From Pseudomonas persica (GTDB lineage: Bacteria > Pseudomonadota > Gammaproteobacteria > Pseudomonadales > Pseudomonadaceae): DNA of 64,000 bases. The notes below the pieces were generated by a model. The model was given only the letters and a program-made list of their open reading frames with translations, was not told the DNA's origin and did not search any database. Shown one piece after another: positions 8,060-15,998 of the stretch; the first letter of the stretch is position 1; each line of letters begins with the position of its first letter. The stretch lies in contig NZ_OLKL01000018.1 of the NCBI RefSeq assembly GCF_900291015.1, positions 1 to 64,000 on the forward strand, read 5' to 3'. The position numbers and the translations under genes were made by a program.

Positions 8060-8992
8060 ATGAACCTCGACACCCGCATCAAGTACCGCCACCTGCTGTG
8101 CTTCCTGGAGATTGCCCGGCAGGGCAGCCTGGCCAGGGCTGCCGACATCCTGGCAATCAGCCAGCCGGCAATCTCCAAGACCCTCAAGGAACTCGAAGGC
8201 CTGCTGGAAACGCGGCTGTTCGCGCGCAGCCGCCAGGGCGTCGAGTTGACCCCGGCCGGCACGCGTTTCATGCGCTATGCCGGGCCCAGCGTGCAGGCCC
8301 TGCGCGATGGCGTCAGCAGCCTGCGTGGCGAGGCGCGGGCGCCGTCGCAAGTGCGCATCGGTGTGCTGTCCACGGTCGAAGGCCTGCTCATGCCCGAGGT
8401 GCTGTGCCGCCTGCACCAGCGGCATGAGGCGCTGGTGATCAGTGTGGTCACCGGGGTCAGTGCGCAGCTGCTCGGCCAGTTGCGCCTGGGCGAGCTGGAG
8501 CTGGTGGTCGGGCGCATGACCGACAGCCCGCAGATCCAGGGCCTGTCGTTCGAGCACCTGTACAGCGAGGCGATGAGCCTGGTGGTGCGGCCTGGCCACC
8601 CGTTGCTGGCCGGCACGCCGGTGGAGCGGGCGCAGGTGGGGCGTTACCCGCTGGTATTGCCGCCCGCAGGCACCACCATCCGCCAACATGCCGACAGCCT
8701 GTTTGTGCAATGCGGCATCCAGATGCCGGCGCAGCGCCTGGAAACCCTGTCACTGGCCTTGAGCCGGCGTTACCTGCTGGGCAGCGATGCAGTGTGGGTA
8801 GCGCCGCGCGACGCGGTGCTGCTCGACCTGCGCCGGGGCGAGTTGGTCGAGCTCGATCTGGGTGTACGCGAGCCGGGCGGTTCGGTCGGCATCTGTCGCA
8901 ATGCCGCCTTGCCGCAGAGCCTGCCGGGGCAGTGGGTGTGCGAGATGTTGCGTGAGGTGGCGGGGCAGTACCGTGAAGGCAACTACCCCTGA
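8060..8992 (+). CDS. pcaQ: LysR-family regulator, PcaQ-like
   Basis: A 310-aa LTTR with an N-terminal winged HTH (about 5-65, SLARAADILAISQPAISK) and a periplasmic-binding-protein-like effector domain. The start (MNLDTRIKYRHLLCFLEIAR) and overall length resemble PcaQ, activator of protocatechuate genes. No pca gene is present here, so the symbol rests on similarity recalled from memory; the effector and target may differ. ATG 8060 was chosen because the longer frame upstream is translated REP sequence. The REP pair leaves almost no room for a promoter, so transcription may start within the repeat or come from nirBD. Confidence 0.75.
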   Translation: MNLDTRIKYRHLLCFLEIARQGSLARAADILAISQPAISKTLKELEGLLETRLFARSRQGVELTPAGTRFMRYAGPSVQALRDGVSSLRGEARAPSQVRIGVLSTVEGLLMPEVLCRLHQRHEALVISVVTGVSAQLLGQLRLGELELVVGRMTDSPQIQGLSFEHLYSEAMSLVVRPGHPLLAGTPVERAQVGRYPLVLPPAGTTIRQHADSLFVQCGIQMPAQRLETLSLALSRRYLLGSDAVWVAPRDAVLLDLRRGELVELDLGVREPGGSVGICRNAALPQSLPGQWVCEMLREVAGQYREGNYP

Positions 8993-9230
8993 GCGCAGGT
9001 TCGGCCCTATCGTCGGCATTCAGCGAAATAGATCCCCCGCAAAACCGGGCAAAGGTGGCCCAACCGGTCAATACTGGCCAGTGGCTGCACATGCTTTGAT
9101 GAATAACCCTTTAACTACTGAACTTCCTTGCCAAAACCCGCTCCTATGCCGGTAGCCATTGGTCATGGCCGCCTGCTAAGCTCGCGGCTTTACCCTGATT
9201 GCCCTTATGGCGCATGAACAAGGAAATAGC

Positions 9231-9995
9231 ATGAAACAGCATCGTTTGGCGGCTGCGGTTGCCCTGGTAGGCCTGGTACTGGCTGGCTGTGATCAACAGA
9301 CCAGCAGCCCCGAGCTGAAGACTCCGGCACAGAAAGCCTCCTACGGTATCGGCCTGAACATGGGCAAGAGCCTGGCTCAGGAAGGCATGGAAGACCTTGA
9401 TTCGAAAGCAGTCGCCCTCGGTATCGAAGACGCCGTTGCCAAGAAAGAACAGCGCATCAAGGACGAAGAGCTGGTAGAAGCCTTCACCGCGCTGCAGAAG
9501 CGTGCCGAAGAGCGCCTGGCCAAGGCCAGCGAAGAAGCCGCCTCCGCCGGCAAGAAATTCCTCGAGGAAAACGCCAAGAAGCCAGGCGTGGTCACCACTG
9601 CCTCGGGCTTGCAGTACGAAGTGGTCAAGAAGGCCGACGGCCCGCAGCCGAAGCCGACCGACGTGGTCACCGTCCACTATGAAGGCAAGCTGATCGATGG
9701 CAAGGTGTTCGACAGCTCCGTCGAGCGCGGCAGCCCGATCGACCTGCCGGTCAGTGGTGTGATCCCGGGTTGGGTCGAAGGCCTGCAACTGATGCACGTC
9801 GGCGAGAAGTACAAGCTGTTCATCCCGGCTGAACTGGCCTACGGCGCGCAGAGCCCAAGCCCGTTGATCCCGGCCAACTCGGTACTGGTGTTCGACCTGG
9901 AACTGATCGCCATCAAGGATCCGGCCCAACTGCAAGGCGCCGAGCCGGAAGCCGAGGCACCCGCCGAAGCCCCAGCTGAAGCGCCTGCCAAGTAA
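9231..9995 (+). CDS. fklB: FKBP-type peptidyl-prolyl isomerase, lipoprotein
   Basis: A 254-aa Mip/FkpA-like isomerase. The signal peptide ends in lipobox LVLAGC with C20 as lipidation site, so it is probably anchored in an envelope membrane facing the periplasm. An N-terminal dimerisation helix region (about 35-130) precedes the FKBP domain (about 140-235, VHYEGKLIDGKVFDSS). The C-terminus is a PEAEAPAEAPAEAPAK repeat, probably a flexible tail. ATG 9231 follows AAGGAA; an in-frame ATG at 9207 would put eight extra residues before the signal peptide. The gene is monocistronic with its own terminator. FklB and FkpA names are both used for this family. Confidence 0.88.
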   Translation: MKQHRLAAAVALVGLVLAGCDQQTSSPELKTPAQKASYGIGLNMGKSLAQEGMEDLDSKAVALGIEDAVAKKEQRIKDEELVEAFTALQKRAEERLAKASEEAASAGKKFLEENAKKPGVVTTASGLQYEVVKKADGPQPKPTDVVTVHYEGKLIDGKVFDSSVERGSPIDLPVSGVIPGWVEGLQLMHVGEKYKLFIPAELAYGAQSPSPLIPANSVLVFDLELIAIKDPAQLQGAEPEAEAPAEAPAEAPAK

Positions 9996-10012
9996 CACTG
10001 GCTGGCTCTCGC

Positions 10013-10040
10013 AAAACGCCCCGTCCTGACGGGGCGTTTT
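10013..10040 (+). terminator. Rho-independent terminator of the FKBP gene
   Basis: A 12-bp stem AAAACGCCCCGT / ACGGGGCGTTTT with loop CCTG begins 17 bp after the stop codon. It would work in both directions. The following 200 bp up to the DnaA-box palindrome show no gene. Confidence 0.92.
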
Positions 10041-10240
10041 CGTTTGTGCCGGGTGGTTGGACGAACCTGCAACTGCTGATACTGTCCGAGGAAATGCAGC
10101 GTGAAGAAGCGGGATGCTTCTGGCGCAAATCGTTTGCGACGTAGGCACTCACGGTGTGAAACGACTGTGTAAAAAACGCCCGATCTGACCGGGGCCCTTG
10201 CCTGGCAGGCACCCGGGGTCAGAAACGTCGCCCTGTTCAC

Positions 10241-10271
10241 AAGGTTATCCACAATAAATGTGGATAACCTT
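10241..10271. promoter_or_regulatory. Two facing consensus DnaA boxes in a perfect inverted repeat
   Basis: AAGGTTATCCACA and its exact reverse complement are separated by ATAAA. Each arm contains the strict DnaA box TTATCCACA (10245-10253 forward, 10259-10267 reverse). The element ends 18 bp before the ATG of the DUF1232 gene and is followed by TTTT, so it could also act as an RNA hairpin in the leader. Confidence 0.6.
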
Positions 10272-10288
10272 TTCCTGTTGGAGGCTCC

Positions 10289-10729
10289 ATGAGCGCACCC
10301 TGGAATTTCGCCCGTTTCCTGCCCTTGGCCGAGCGCCTGCTCAGCCGTGGCCGGTTGCCGGCCTTGCTGTTCGCGGTAGCCCGCAAAGGCCCGCGCATCG
10401 GCCAGCTGCGTGAAGACGTGAAGCTGCTGCAGTCGTTGTGCCTGGCTTGGTGGCGTGGCGAGTACCGCGCCATCAGCGCCAAGGCCCTGGTCACCATCGT
10501 CGCCGGCCTGCTGTATTTCGTCAGCCCCATCGACGCCGTCCCCGACTGGCTGCTGGGCGTCGGCTTTCTCGACGACATCGCGGTGCTGGGCTGGGTGCTG
10601 AAGACCGTGGCCGACGAACTGGCGCGCTTCAAGGCCTGGCGCGACAGCCAGGCGCCCGAGCGGCTGCGCGTGGTCGAGCGCTTGCCGGCCAGTCCCGAAG
10701 CCCTGCAGTTGGAGCGTAAAACGCAGTGA
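10289..10729 (+). CDS. YkvA/DUF1232 family small membrane protein
   Basis: A 146-aa protein with the DUF1232 signature in its middle (ALVTIVAGLLYFVSPIDAVP, then DWLLGVGFLDDIAVLG), usually read as one or two membrane-associated hydrophobic helices. The family's function is unknown. TTGGAGG lies just upstream of the ATG. The gene stands alone, with the paired DnaA boxes in its leader, so a link to the replication cycle is possible but unproven. Confidence 0.8.
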   Translation: MSAPWNFARFLPLAERLLSRGRLPALLFAVARKGPRIGQLREDVKLLQSLCLAWWRGEYRAISAKALVTIVAGLLYFVSPIDAVPDWLLGVGFLDDIAVLGWVLKTVADELARFKAWRDSQAPERLRVVERLPASPEALQLERKTQ

Positions 10730-10783
10730 AACCGGCCTGAGGCACTCCTCAACTGCACAGACCCCGGAGTTGGTAATATAATT

Positions 10784-10822
10784 GGCATAAGGGTTATGCC
10801 TATGGATTACATGCTGTAATCC
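10784..10822. promoter_or_regulatory. Two adjacent perfect palindromes, likely autoregulatory operators
   Basis: GGCATAA-GGG-TTATGCC (10784-10800) and GGATTAC-ATGCT-GTAATCC (10804-10822) are each perfect 7-bp inverted repeats, three bases apart. They sit directly upstream of the RBS of the XRE-family gene, where a repressor would block its promoter. The two palindromes differ in sequence, so they may bind two proteins or be one operator and one leader hairpin. Confidence 0.55.
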
Positions 10823-10840
10823 TTTTTAAAGGGGTTTGTA

Positions 10841-11179
10841 ATGGGTATTCAGGTCATCAGCCGGGACGGTCAACCCGAGTACGCCGTCGTTCCCTGGGAG
10901 CAGTACCAGGCACTGCTCAAGGCTGCGGGGCAGGCGCCTGCCGAAGCGGTTGCCGGTGAGGCGGGCAGCGCCCCTGCCAGTGCACCATTGCCGGCGTTCA
11001 ACCAAGTTGCGCAGATTCGCCAGGCCAAGGGCATTGCCCCTGAGCAGCTGGCGCGCAATGTCGGTGTGAGCCCGGCGTACCTGGCCATGATCGAGTCGGG
11101 CGAGCGTCAGCCAGACGCTGCCATCCGACGCGCGTTGGCCTGGCATCTGGGAGTGGCTGGCTGGAGCGAGCCATCATGA
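10841..11179 (+). CDS. XRE-family HTH protein with antitoxin-like N-terminus
   Basis: A 112-aa protein. Residues 1-25 (MGIQVISRDGQPEYAVVPWE) resemble the start of Phd/YefM-like antitoxins. A linker rich in Ala and Pro follows, then a Cro/CI HTH (about 60-108) with AQIRQAKGIAPEQLARNVGV and AYLAMIESGERQPD. AAGGGG lies 6 bp before the ATG. The stop overlaps the start of the next gene by ATGA, so the two are translationally coupled. Palindromes upstream suggest autoregulation. It could be the regulator/antitoxin half of a two-gene module. Confidence 0.7.
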   Translation: MGIQVISRDGQPEYAVVPWEQYQALLKAAGQAPAEAVAGEAGSAPASAPLPAFNQVAQIRQAKGIAPEQLARNVGVSPAYLAMIESGERQPDAAIRRALAWHLGVAGWSEPS

Positions 11180-11544
11180 GCCAGGTCAGGATCAGCCGTC
11201 AGCACTGGGACAACCTGCTGGGCGAGCTTGACCTGGCCCGTCGTCAACGTCACTTGCTGACGTACCGAGCGCTGATCGAGCGCTTGCAACTGCCCAGCCC
11301 GGCCATGCAGACGCTGACCGCCGCGCTGGAATACCTGGCCGTACTGGATGCCCGCGCCGAGCAGCCCTTGCGCAGCTCGTTGGTGATCAGTCAGGGCGCC
11401 AGCCGTTTGCCGCGTACCGGCTTCTTTGAATGCGTGGAGCGCCTGGGGCGTTTCTCCGGGCCGGTCGATGGTATGGAAGCGGCGTCCTGGCATGCGTCCG
11501 AGGTTGTACGGGTGTTCGAGTACAGCTACCCCGAATCGGCCTGA
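11176..11544 (+). CDS. Conserved protein of unknown function, partner of the XRE protein
   Basis: A 122-aa soluble protein, mostly helical by composition in its first half (HWDNLLGELDLARRQRHLL, then ALIERLQLPSPAMQTL) with a more beta-like C-terminus. No signal peptide, membrane segment or recognised motif. It starts on the ATGA overlap with the XRE gene, so it is made only from the same transcript. The frame stops 10 bp before a REP pair. I do not recognise the family; a toxin or effector controlled by its neighbour is one possibility, not shown by sequence. Confidence 0.7.
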   Translation: MSQVRISRQHWDNLLGELDLARRQRHLLTYRALIERLQLPSPAMQTLTAALEYLAVLDARAEQPLRSSLVISQGASRLPRTGFFECVERLGRFSGPVDGMEAASWHASEVVRVFEYSYPESA

Positions 11545-11545
11545 T

Positions 11546-12568
11546 TTACTGCCTGTTCCGGCCTCTTCGCGGGTAAACCCGCTCCCACAGGTTCATCACA
11601 GATCTTGAACCTGGTGCTGTACCTGTGTGCGGGTTTACCCGCGAAGAGGCCGTGGCCAATGCATGCCGGTGAATCAAGCCACAAGGCCTGCCATCGGCAT
11701 CCACCACTTCCAGTGCATCCAGCTGCTGGTGTCGGCCAAACAACTCCAGCAACTGCCCAATCGTGGCATTGAGCCGCACTGTCGGCTGTTCGGCCAACGG
11801 CACGTTCATCAGCGCCGGTAGCGGCCGGCTTTCACGCACCCCCAGCTCCTGCGGCCGCCCCAGCAGGTAGCCCTGCACCAGGTTCACGCCCATCTCCACC
11901 AGCACCGCCAGTTCCTCCGCCAGCTCGATGCCTTCGGCAATCACCTGCGCCTTCGACGCCCGGGCTATCTGCAAGATCGAACCGACGAACTCTCGCTTGA
12001 GCGGGTCGCGGTGGATGCCGTCGATGAAATGCCGGTCGATCTTCACGTACTCGGGGCGCAGCTCCGACCACAGACGCAGGCTCGAATAACCCGCCCCCAG
12101 ATCGTCGATGGCAATCGAGAAGCCCATGTCACGGTAGTGGTGCAGGGCATTGGACAGCAGCTGGAAGTCGTCGGTCGGGGTGTGTTCAGTCAGCTCGATC
12201 ACCACCCGGTTGGGCGGCAGGCCGACCTGTTCGAGCAGTTTCAGGGTCTGGCCGGATGGGTAATGCGGCTCCAGCAGTGACTCCGGCGAGACGTTGAGAA
12301 ACAGCTTGCCCTGCAACTGCTGTTCGCTGAAACGCCGGCAGGCGCTCTCCCGGCAGGCGGCCTCCAGCTCGGTCAGGCGGCCGGCCTGGCGGGCGATGGT
12401 AAACAGGTTCAGCGGTGCGTGCAGCGGGCTGTTGGACGGCCCGCGGCTCAGCGCCTCATGGCCGAAAACCCGTTGTTCGCTCAGGCACATGATCGGCTGG
12501 AACAGACTGTGAATGCTGCGTTGAGCCAGGATGGCACTCAAGGCACTGAGCTGTTCGGCAACGGTCAT
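11546..12568 (-). CDS. EAL-domain c-di-GMP phosphodiesterase, truncated by a REP pair
   Basis: A 340-aa cytoplasmic protein. The EAL domain spans about 10-250 and keeps the recognisable catalytic residues: E in HEALSRG, N in FLNVSP, E in IELTEH, DD in AIDDLGAGYSSL, K in YVKIDRHF, E in VIAEGIE, Q in VQGYLLGRP. After it, about 270-305 reads as the start of a CBS-like domain (TIGQLLELFGRHQQLDALEV, DADGRPCGLIHRHAL). From about 306 the sequence is translated REP repeat, ending WERVYPRRGRNRQ. Related Pseudomonas proteins usually continue through CBS into a GGDEF domain (from memory), so a C-terminal part was probably lost. Expected to hydrolyse c-di-GMP, perhaps without sensory control. Confidence 0.85.
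   Translation of the reverse strand: MTVAEQLSALSAILAQRSIHSLFQPIMCLSEQRVFGHEALSRGPSNSPLHAPLNLFTIARQAGRLTELEAACRESACRRFSEQQLQGKLFLNVSPESLLEPHYPSGQTLKLLEQVGLPPNRVVIELTEHTPTDDFQLLSNALHHYRDMGFSIAIDDLGAGYSSLRLWSELRPEYVKIDRHFIDGIHRDPLKREFVGSILQIARASKAQVIAEGIELAEELAVLVEMGVNLVQGYLLGRPQELGVRESRPLPALMNVPLAEQPTVRLNATIGQLLELFGRHQQLDALEVVDADGRPCGLIHRHALATASSRVNPHTGTAPGSRSVMNLWERVYPRRGRNRQ
11554..11651. repeat. REP pair forming the 3' end of the EAL gene
   Basis: Inverted REP copies; the right copy has lost a few bases (CTGTGTGCGGGTTTACCCGC instead of CTGTGGGAGCGGG). On the minus strand the element lies inside the reading frame of the EAL protein and supplies its last residues and stop codon region. Confidence 0.9.
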
Positions 12569-12589
12569 GACGTTTTCCTGAAAATGAAA

Positions 12590-12615
12590 GGGCCGGGCGT
12601 TTCCACGCCCGGCCC
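12590..12615 (-). terminator. Terminator of prc
   Basis: A 10-bp perfect stem GGGCCGGGCG / CGCCCGGCCC with loop TTTCCA. On the minus strand it is followed by TTTCATTTTC, so it should end the prc transcript before the EAL gene. Confidence 0.8.
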
Positions 12616-12686
12616 CTCTATTTCACGACAGCGCGATGACTGTTTGATGACAGGTCGCATTATTCTGCCATCATTGCCGTAGCGCC

Positions 12687-14801
12687 TTACTTCTTGGCCA
12701 CCTTGGTGCTCGCACTCAGGTAGTCGATCAGGATGCGACCGGTTTCCGCCAGGTAGGCATCATCTTCCGGCTTGGTGTTTTCATCCTCGGTCGGCAGCGC
12801 GTCCTCATCCTCTTTCTTCAGTTCTTTCAGCGGCTCTTCACCCTTGGCCTTGCGGCGGATGTTCTCCAGCGCCAGCTGTTTGGCCTCGATCTCATCGTGG
12901 CGTGCACGGCGGTCCTGCTCGTTGAGGCTGACGGTCTTTTCGTTCAGCAGCTTCTGGGTAAGGGCCAGGCGGTCGCGGATGTAGGTGAACTCCGCGTCCT
13001 TGTCGCTGCGGGCTTCATGCTGCGCTTTCAGCTGGGCCAGGAAAGGCTTGAACGGGTCGGCCGCCGGCTTGACTACCGGGCGGATGGTGTCCCACGGCAT
13101 GGCCTCGGGCAGGGCGCTCTCGCCGATTTCCTTGGTGTCGATGATCGACGGGTAGTCGATATCCGGCAGCACGCCCTGGTGCTGGGTGCTCTGCCCGGAA
13201 ACCCGGTAGAACTTGGCCAGGGTCAGCTTCAGCTCGCCATGGTTGAGTGGCTGGATGGTCTGCACGGTGCCTTTGCCGAAGGTCTGGCCACCGATGATCA
13301 GCGCACGGTGGTAGTCCTGCATGGCACCGGCGAAGATCTCCGAAGCCGAGGCCGACAGGCGGTTGACCAACAGTGCCAGCGGGCCCTTGTAGAAGGCACC
13401 GGGATTTTCGTCTTCCAGCACGTCGACGCGGCCGTCGCTGTTGCGTACCAGCACGGTCGGGCCTTTTTCGATGAACAGGCTGGTCAGCTCGGTGGCCTCC
13501 TGCAGCGATCCGCCGCCGTTGTTGCGCAAGTCGATGACCACGCCGTCGACCTTCTCTTTCTGCAGCTCGGTGAGCAGCTTCTTCACGTCACGCGTGGTGC
13601 TCTTGTACTCCGGGTCACCGGCGCGGTAGGCCTTGAAATCGAGGTAGAAGGCCGGGATCTCGATGATGCCCAGCTTGTAGTCACGCCCGTCCTGCTTGAG
13701 CTTGAGCACCGACTTCTTCGCCGCCTGCTCTTCAAGCTTCACTGCTTCACGGGTGATCGATACGATCTTGCTGGTCTGGTCGCTAGGCGCGTTGCTCGCC
13801 GGGATGATCTCCAGGCGCACCACCGAGCCTTTTGGGCCGCGGATCAGCTTGACCACTTCGTCCAGGCGCCAGCCGACCACATCGACCATTTCCTTGTTGC
13901 CCTGGGCCACACCGATGATCTTGTCGGCCGGGGCCACCTGCTTGGTCTTGGCCGCCGGACCTGCCGGCACCAGGCGCACGATCTTGACCTGATCGTTGTC
14001 GCTTTGCAGGACTGCACCAATGCCTTCGAGCGACAGGCTCATGTTGATGTCGAAGTTCTCGGCGTTGTCCGGTGACAGGTAGTTGGTGTGCGGGTCGTAG
14101 GACTGGGCGAAGGTGTTGATGTAGGCCTGGAAGATATCTTCGGCACGGGTCTGGTCCAGGCGCGCCAGCTGGTTCTTGTAGCGCTTGGTCAGGGTTTCCT
14201 GGATCTGCTTGGGTTCCTTGCCGGCGATCTTCTGGCGCAGCACTTCGTCCTTGACGCGTTTGCGCCACAAGTCGTCGAGCTCGGCCTGGTTCTTCATCCA
14301 CGGGGCGTCCTTGCGGTCGATCAGCAAGGTTTCCTTGGCGTTGAAGTCGATCTTGTCCACGCCTTTGTTCAGCTCGGCCAGGGCGAAGTCCAGGCGTTGC
14401 TTGACGCGGTCCAGGTAGCGTTTGTAGATGGTGAAGCCCGGGTCGAGGTTCCCGCTCTTGAGGAAATCGTCGAATTGCGTTTTCCATTTGTCGAATTCGG
14501 CAATGTCGGCAGCGGTGAAGTAGCTGCGCGCCGGGTCCAGCAGCTTGATGTAGCTGTCATAGATGATGACCGAACGGGCGTCGTCCAGCGGCGGCTTGCT
14601 GTAGTGGTGGCGCTTGAGCAATTCCACCACGTTGAGGCTGGCGACGATTTCGTCGCGGTCCGGCTGCAGGCTGTCCCATTTGTTGGCGGCCGCCGCATTG
14701 CCGCCGAGCGCGAGGCTACCCAGGCCGATCATCAGGGCCAGGGCGGTGCTAGGGAGGAAATGCATCATGCTGATTCGACGTGGAGGCAATTGATCACGCA
14801 T
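12687..14801 (-). CDS. prc: Carboxy-terminal (tail-specific) processing protease
   Basis: A 704-aa periplasmic S41 protease. A signal peptide (STALALMIGLGSLALGGNAA) is followed by the N-terminal helical region (about 50-230), a PDZ domain (about 240-320) and the S41 catalytic domain, with the Ser in NRLSASASEI and the Lys in TFGKGTVQ. The C-terminal region is charged. Prc trims proteins with non-polar C-termini; in P. aeruginosa the homologue AlgO acts on the MucA pathway. Starts at 14801 and at 14768 (MMHFLPST) are both possible and neither has a strong RBS. A hairpin followed by T residues lies in the leader. Confidence 0.92.
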   Translation of the reverse strand: MRDQLPPRRISMMHFLPSTALALMIGLGSLALGGNAAAANKWDSLQPDRDEIVASLNVVELLKRHHYSKPPLDDARSVIIYDSYIKLLDPARSYFTAADIAEFDKWKTQFDDFLKSGNLDPGFTIYKRYLDRVKQRLDFALAELNKGVDKIDFNAKETLLIDRKDAPWMKNQAELDDLWRKRVKDEVLRQKIAGKEPKQIQETLTKRYKNQLARLDQTRAEDIFQAYINTFAQSYDPHTNYLSPDNAENFDINMSLSLEGIGAVLQSDNDQVKIVRLVPAGPAAKTKQVAPADKIIGVAQGNKEMVDVVGWRLDEVVKLIRGPKGSVVRLEIIPASNAPSDQTSKIVSITREAVKLEEQAAKKSVLKLKQDGRDYKLGIIEIPAFYLDFKAYRAGDPEYKSTTRDVKKLLTELQKEKVDGVVIDLRNNGGGSLQEATELTSLFIEKGPTVLVRNSDGRVDVLEDENPGAFYKGPLALLVNRLSASASEIFAGAMQDYHRALIIGGQTFGKGTVQTIQPLNHGELKLTLAKFYRVSGQSTQHQGVLPDIDYPSIIDTKEIGESALPEAMPWDTIRPVVKPAADPFKPFLAQLKAQHEARSDKDAEFTYIRDRLALTQKLLNEKTVSLNEQDRRARHDEIEAKQLALENIRRKAKGEEPLKELKKEDEDALPTEDENTKPEDDAYLAETGRILIDYLSASTKVAKK

Positions 14802-14853
14802 AGTAGGCCGTCTTTTCCGTTCGCCGGTTCCATCGGAGCCGGGCGCATACTGC

Positions 14854-14883
14854 AAAAAGCCTGGGACATAGCGATCCCAGGCT
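14854..14883 (-). terminator. Terminator-like hairpin in the prc leader (possible attenuator)
   Basis: On the minus strand AGCCTGGGA-TCGCTATG-TCCCAGGCT is a perfect 9-bp stem followed by TTTT. It lies in the 111-bp divergent interval between prc and the quinone oxidoreductase gene, upstream of prc in prc's own direction, where no gene ends. It could stop early prc transcripts or end a short leader RNA. Confidence 0.5.
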
Positions 14884-14912
14884 CGGTCATATGATTCAAC
14901 TATGGAGGCACT

Positions 14913-15875
14913 GTGAAGGCATTGCAAGGCGTTGACGGACATGTGGCTTGGGTCGAGGCCGAACGCCCGATCTGTGACGCTGGCCAGGTACGTATTCGCG
15001 TGGCCGCAGCGGGGCTGAACCGCGCCGATCTGCTGCAGATGAAAGGTTTGTACCCGCCGCCACCCGGTGCCAGCCCGTACATGGGACTGGAGTGTTCCGG
15101 GGTGGTCGAGGAGGTGGGGGCCGGTGCCGATTGGCGCGTAGGTGACCGCGTTTGCGCGCTGCTGGCCAGCGGCGCCATGGCCGAGGAAGTGGTAGTCGAT
15201 GCCCGCCACGTGCTGCCAGTGCCCGAGGGCCTGAGCCTGCATGAAGCGGCGGCGCTGCCGGAGGTGTATGCCACTGCCTGGCTGAACATCTTCCAGCTGG
15301 GTGGCGTGAAGGCTGGCGAGAAGGTCCTGGTGCACGCTGGCGCCAGCGGCGTTGGCTCGGCCGCCATCCAGTTGTGCAAGGCGTTCGGCAGCCCGGTGTG
15401 GGTCAGCGTCGGTTCGCAGGACCGCCTGGCCTACTGCGAGGCGCTGGGCGCCGCCGGTGGTGTGGTACGTAACGAGAACCTGGAGGCGCTGGAGGGTTTC
15501 GGCCCGTTCGACGTGATTCTCGACCCGGTGGGCGCCAGCTACGGCGAGCTCAACCTCAAGCTGCTGGCCCGTGACGGGCGCTGGGTGATCATCGGCCTGA
15601 TGGGCGGGCGCAAGTTCGAGCTGGATCTGGCACAGGTCCTGGGTAAGCGCCTGGAGATTACCGGTTCCACGCTGCGCAACCGCGATGACGGCTTCAAGGC
15701 CGAGCTGTTGCGCGAGTTGCAGCAGCAGGTGTGGCCGCTGTTTGCCGAAGGGCGTTTGTCGCCGCAGCTGGTCGATACCTACCCGGTGGAGTTTGCCCAG
15801 GCAGCGTATGCGGAGCTTGAGACCAACCAGGTTTCGGGCAAGCTGGTGATGGTGATCGACCCAGACCTGGTGTAA
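14913..15875 (+). CDS. NAD(P)H quinone oxidoreductase, PIG3-like zinc-free MDR
   Basis: A 320-aa medium-chain dehydrogenase/reductase. The N-terminal GroES-like domain has AGLNRADLLQMKGLYPPP, typical of the TP53I3/PIG3 group, and lacks zinc-binding cysteines. The Rossmann motif AGASGVGSAA at about 143-152 fits NADPH binding. It probably reduces quinones or enones in the cytoplasm. The start is GTG, with GGAGG 4 bp upstream. It is divergent from prc and followed at once by a REP pair. Confidence 0.88.
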   Translation: MKALQGVDGHVAWVEAERPICDAGQVRIRVAAAGLNRADLLQMKGLYPPPPGASPYMGLECSGVVEEVGAGADWRVGDRVCALLASGAMAEEVVVDARHVLPVPEGLSLHEAAALPEVYATAWLNIFQLGGVKAGEKVLVHAGASGVGSAAIQLCKAFGSPVWVSVGSQDRLAYCEALGAAGGVVRNENLEALEGFGPFDVILDPVGASYGELNLKLLARDGRWVIIGLMGGRKFELDLAQVLGKRLEITGSTLRNRDDGFKAELLRELQQQVWPLFAEGRLSPQLVDTYPVEFAQAAYAELETNQVSGKLVMVIDPDLV

Positions 15876-15879
15876 ACAG

Positions 15880-15983
15880 GCCCGGCCTCTTCGCGGGTGA
15901 ACCCGCTCCCACAGGGATCACCACAGGTCGAAGCTTGTGGTATCCCCTGTGGGGGCGGGTTTGCCCGCGAAAGGGCCGGTACA
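15880..15983. repeat. REP pair after the quinone oxidoreductase gene
   Basis: Two inverted REP copies between convergent genes (MDR and HAD). The right copy carries GGGGGCGGGTTTGCCCGC, two changes from the usual unit. Confidence 0.88.
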
Positions 15984-15998
15984 GACAATGCAATAGCT

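Noticed and set aside
10841..11544. Definite toxin-antitoxin pair
   Set aside because: The second protein matches no toxin family I know; only the arrangement suggests it, so it is reported as an open module.
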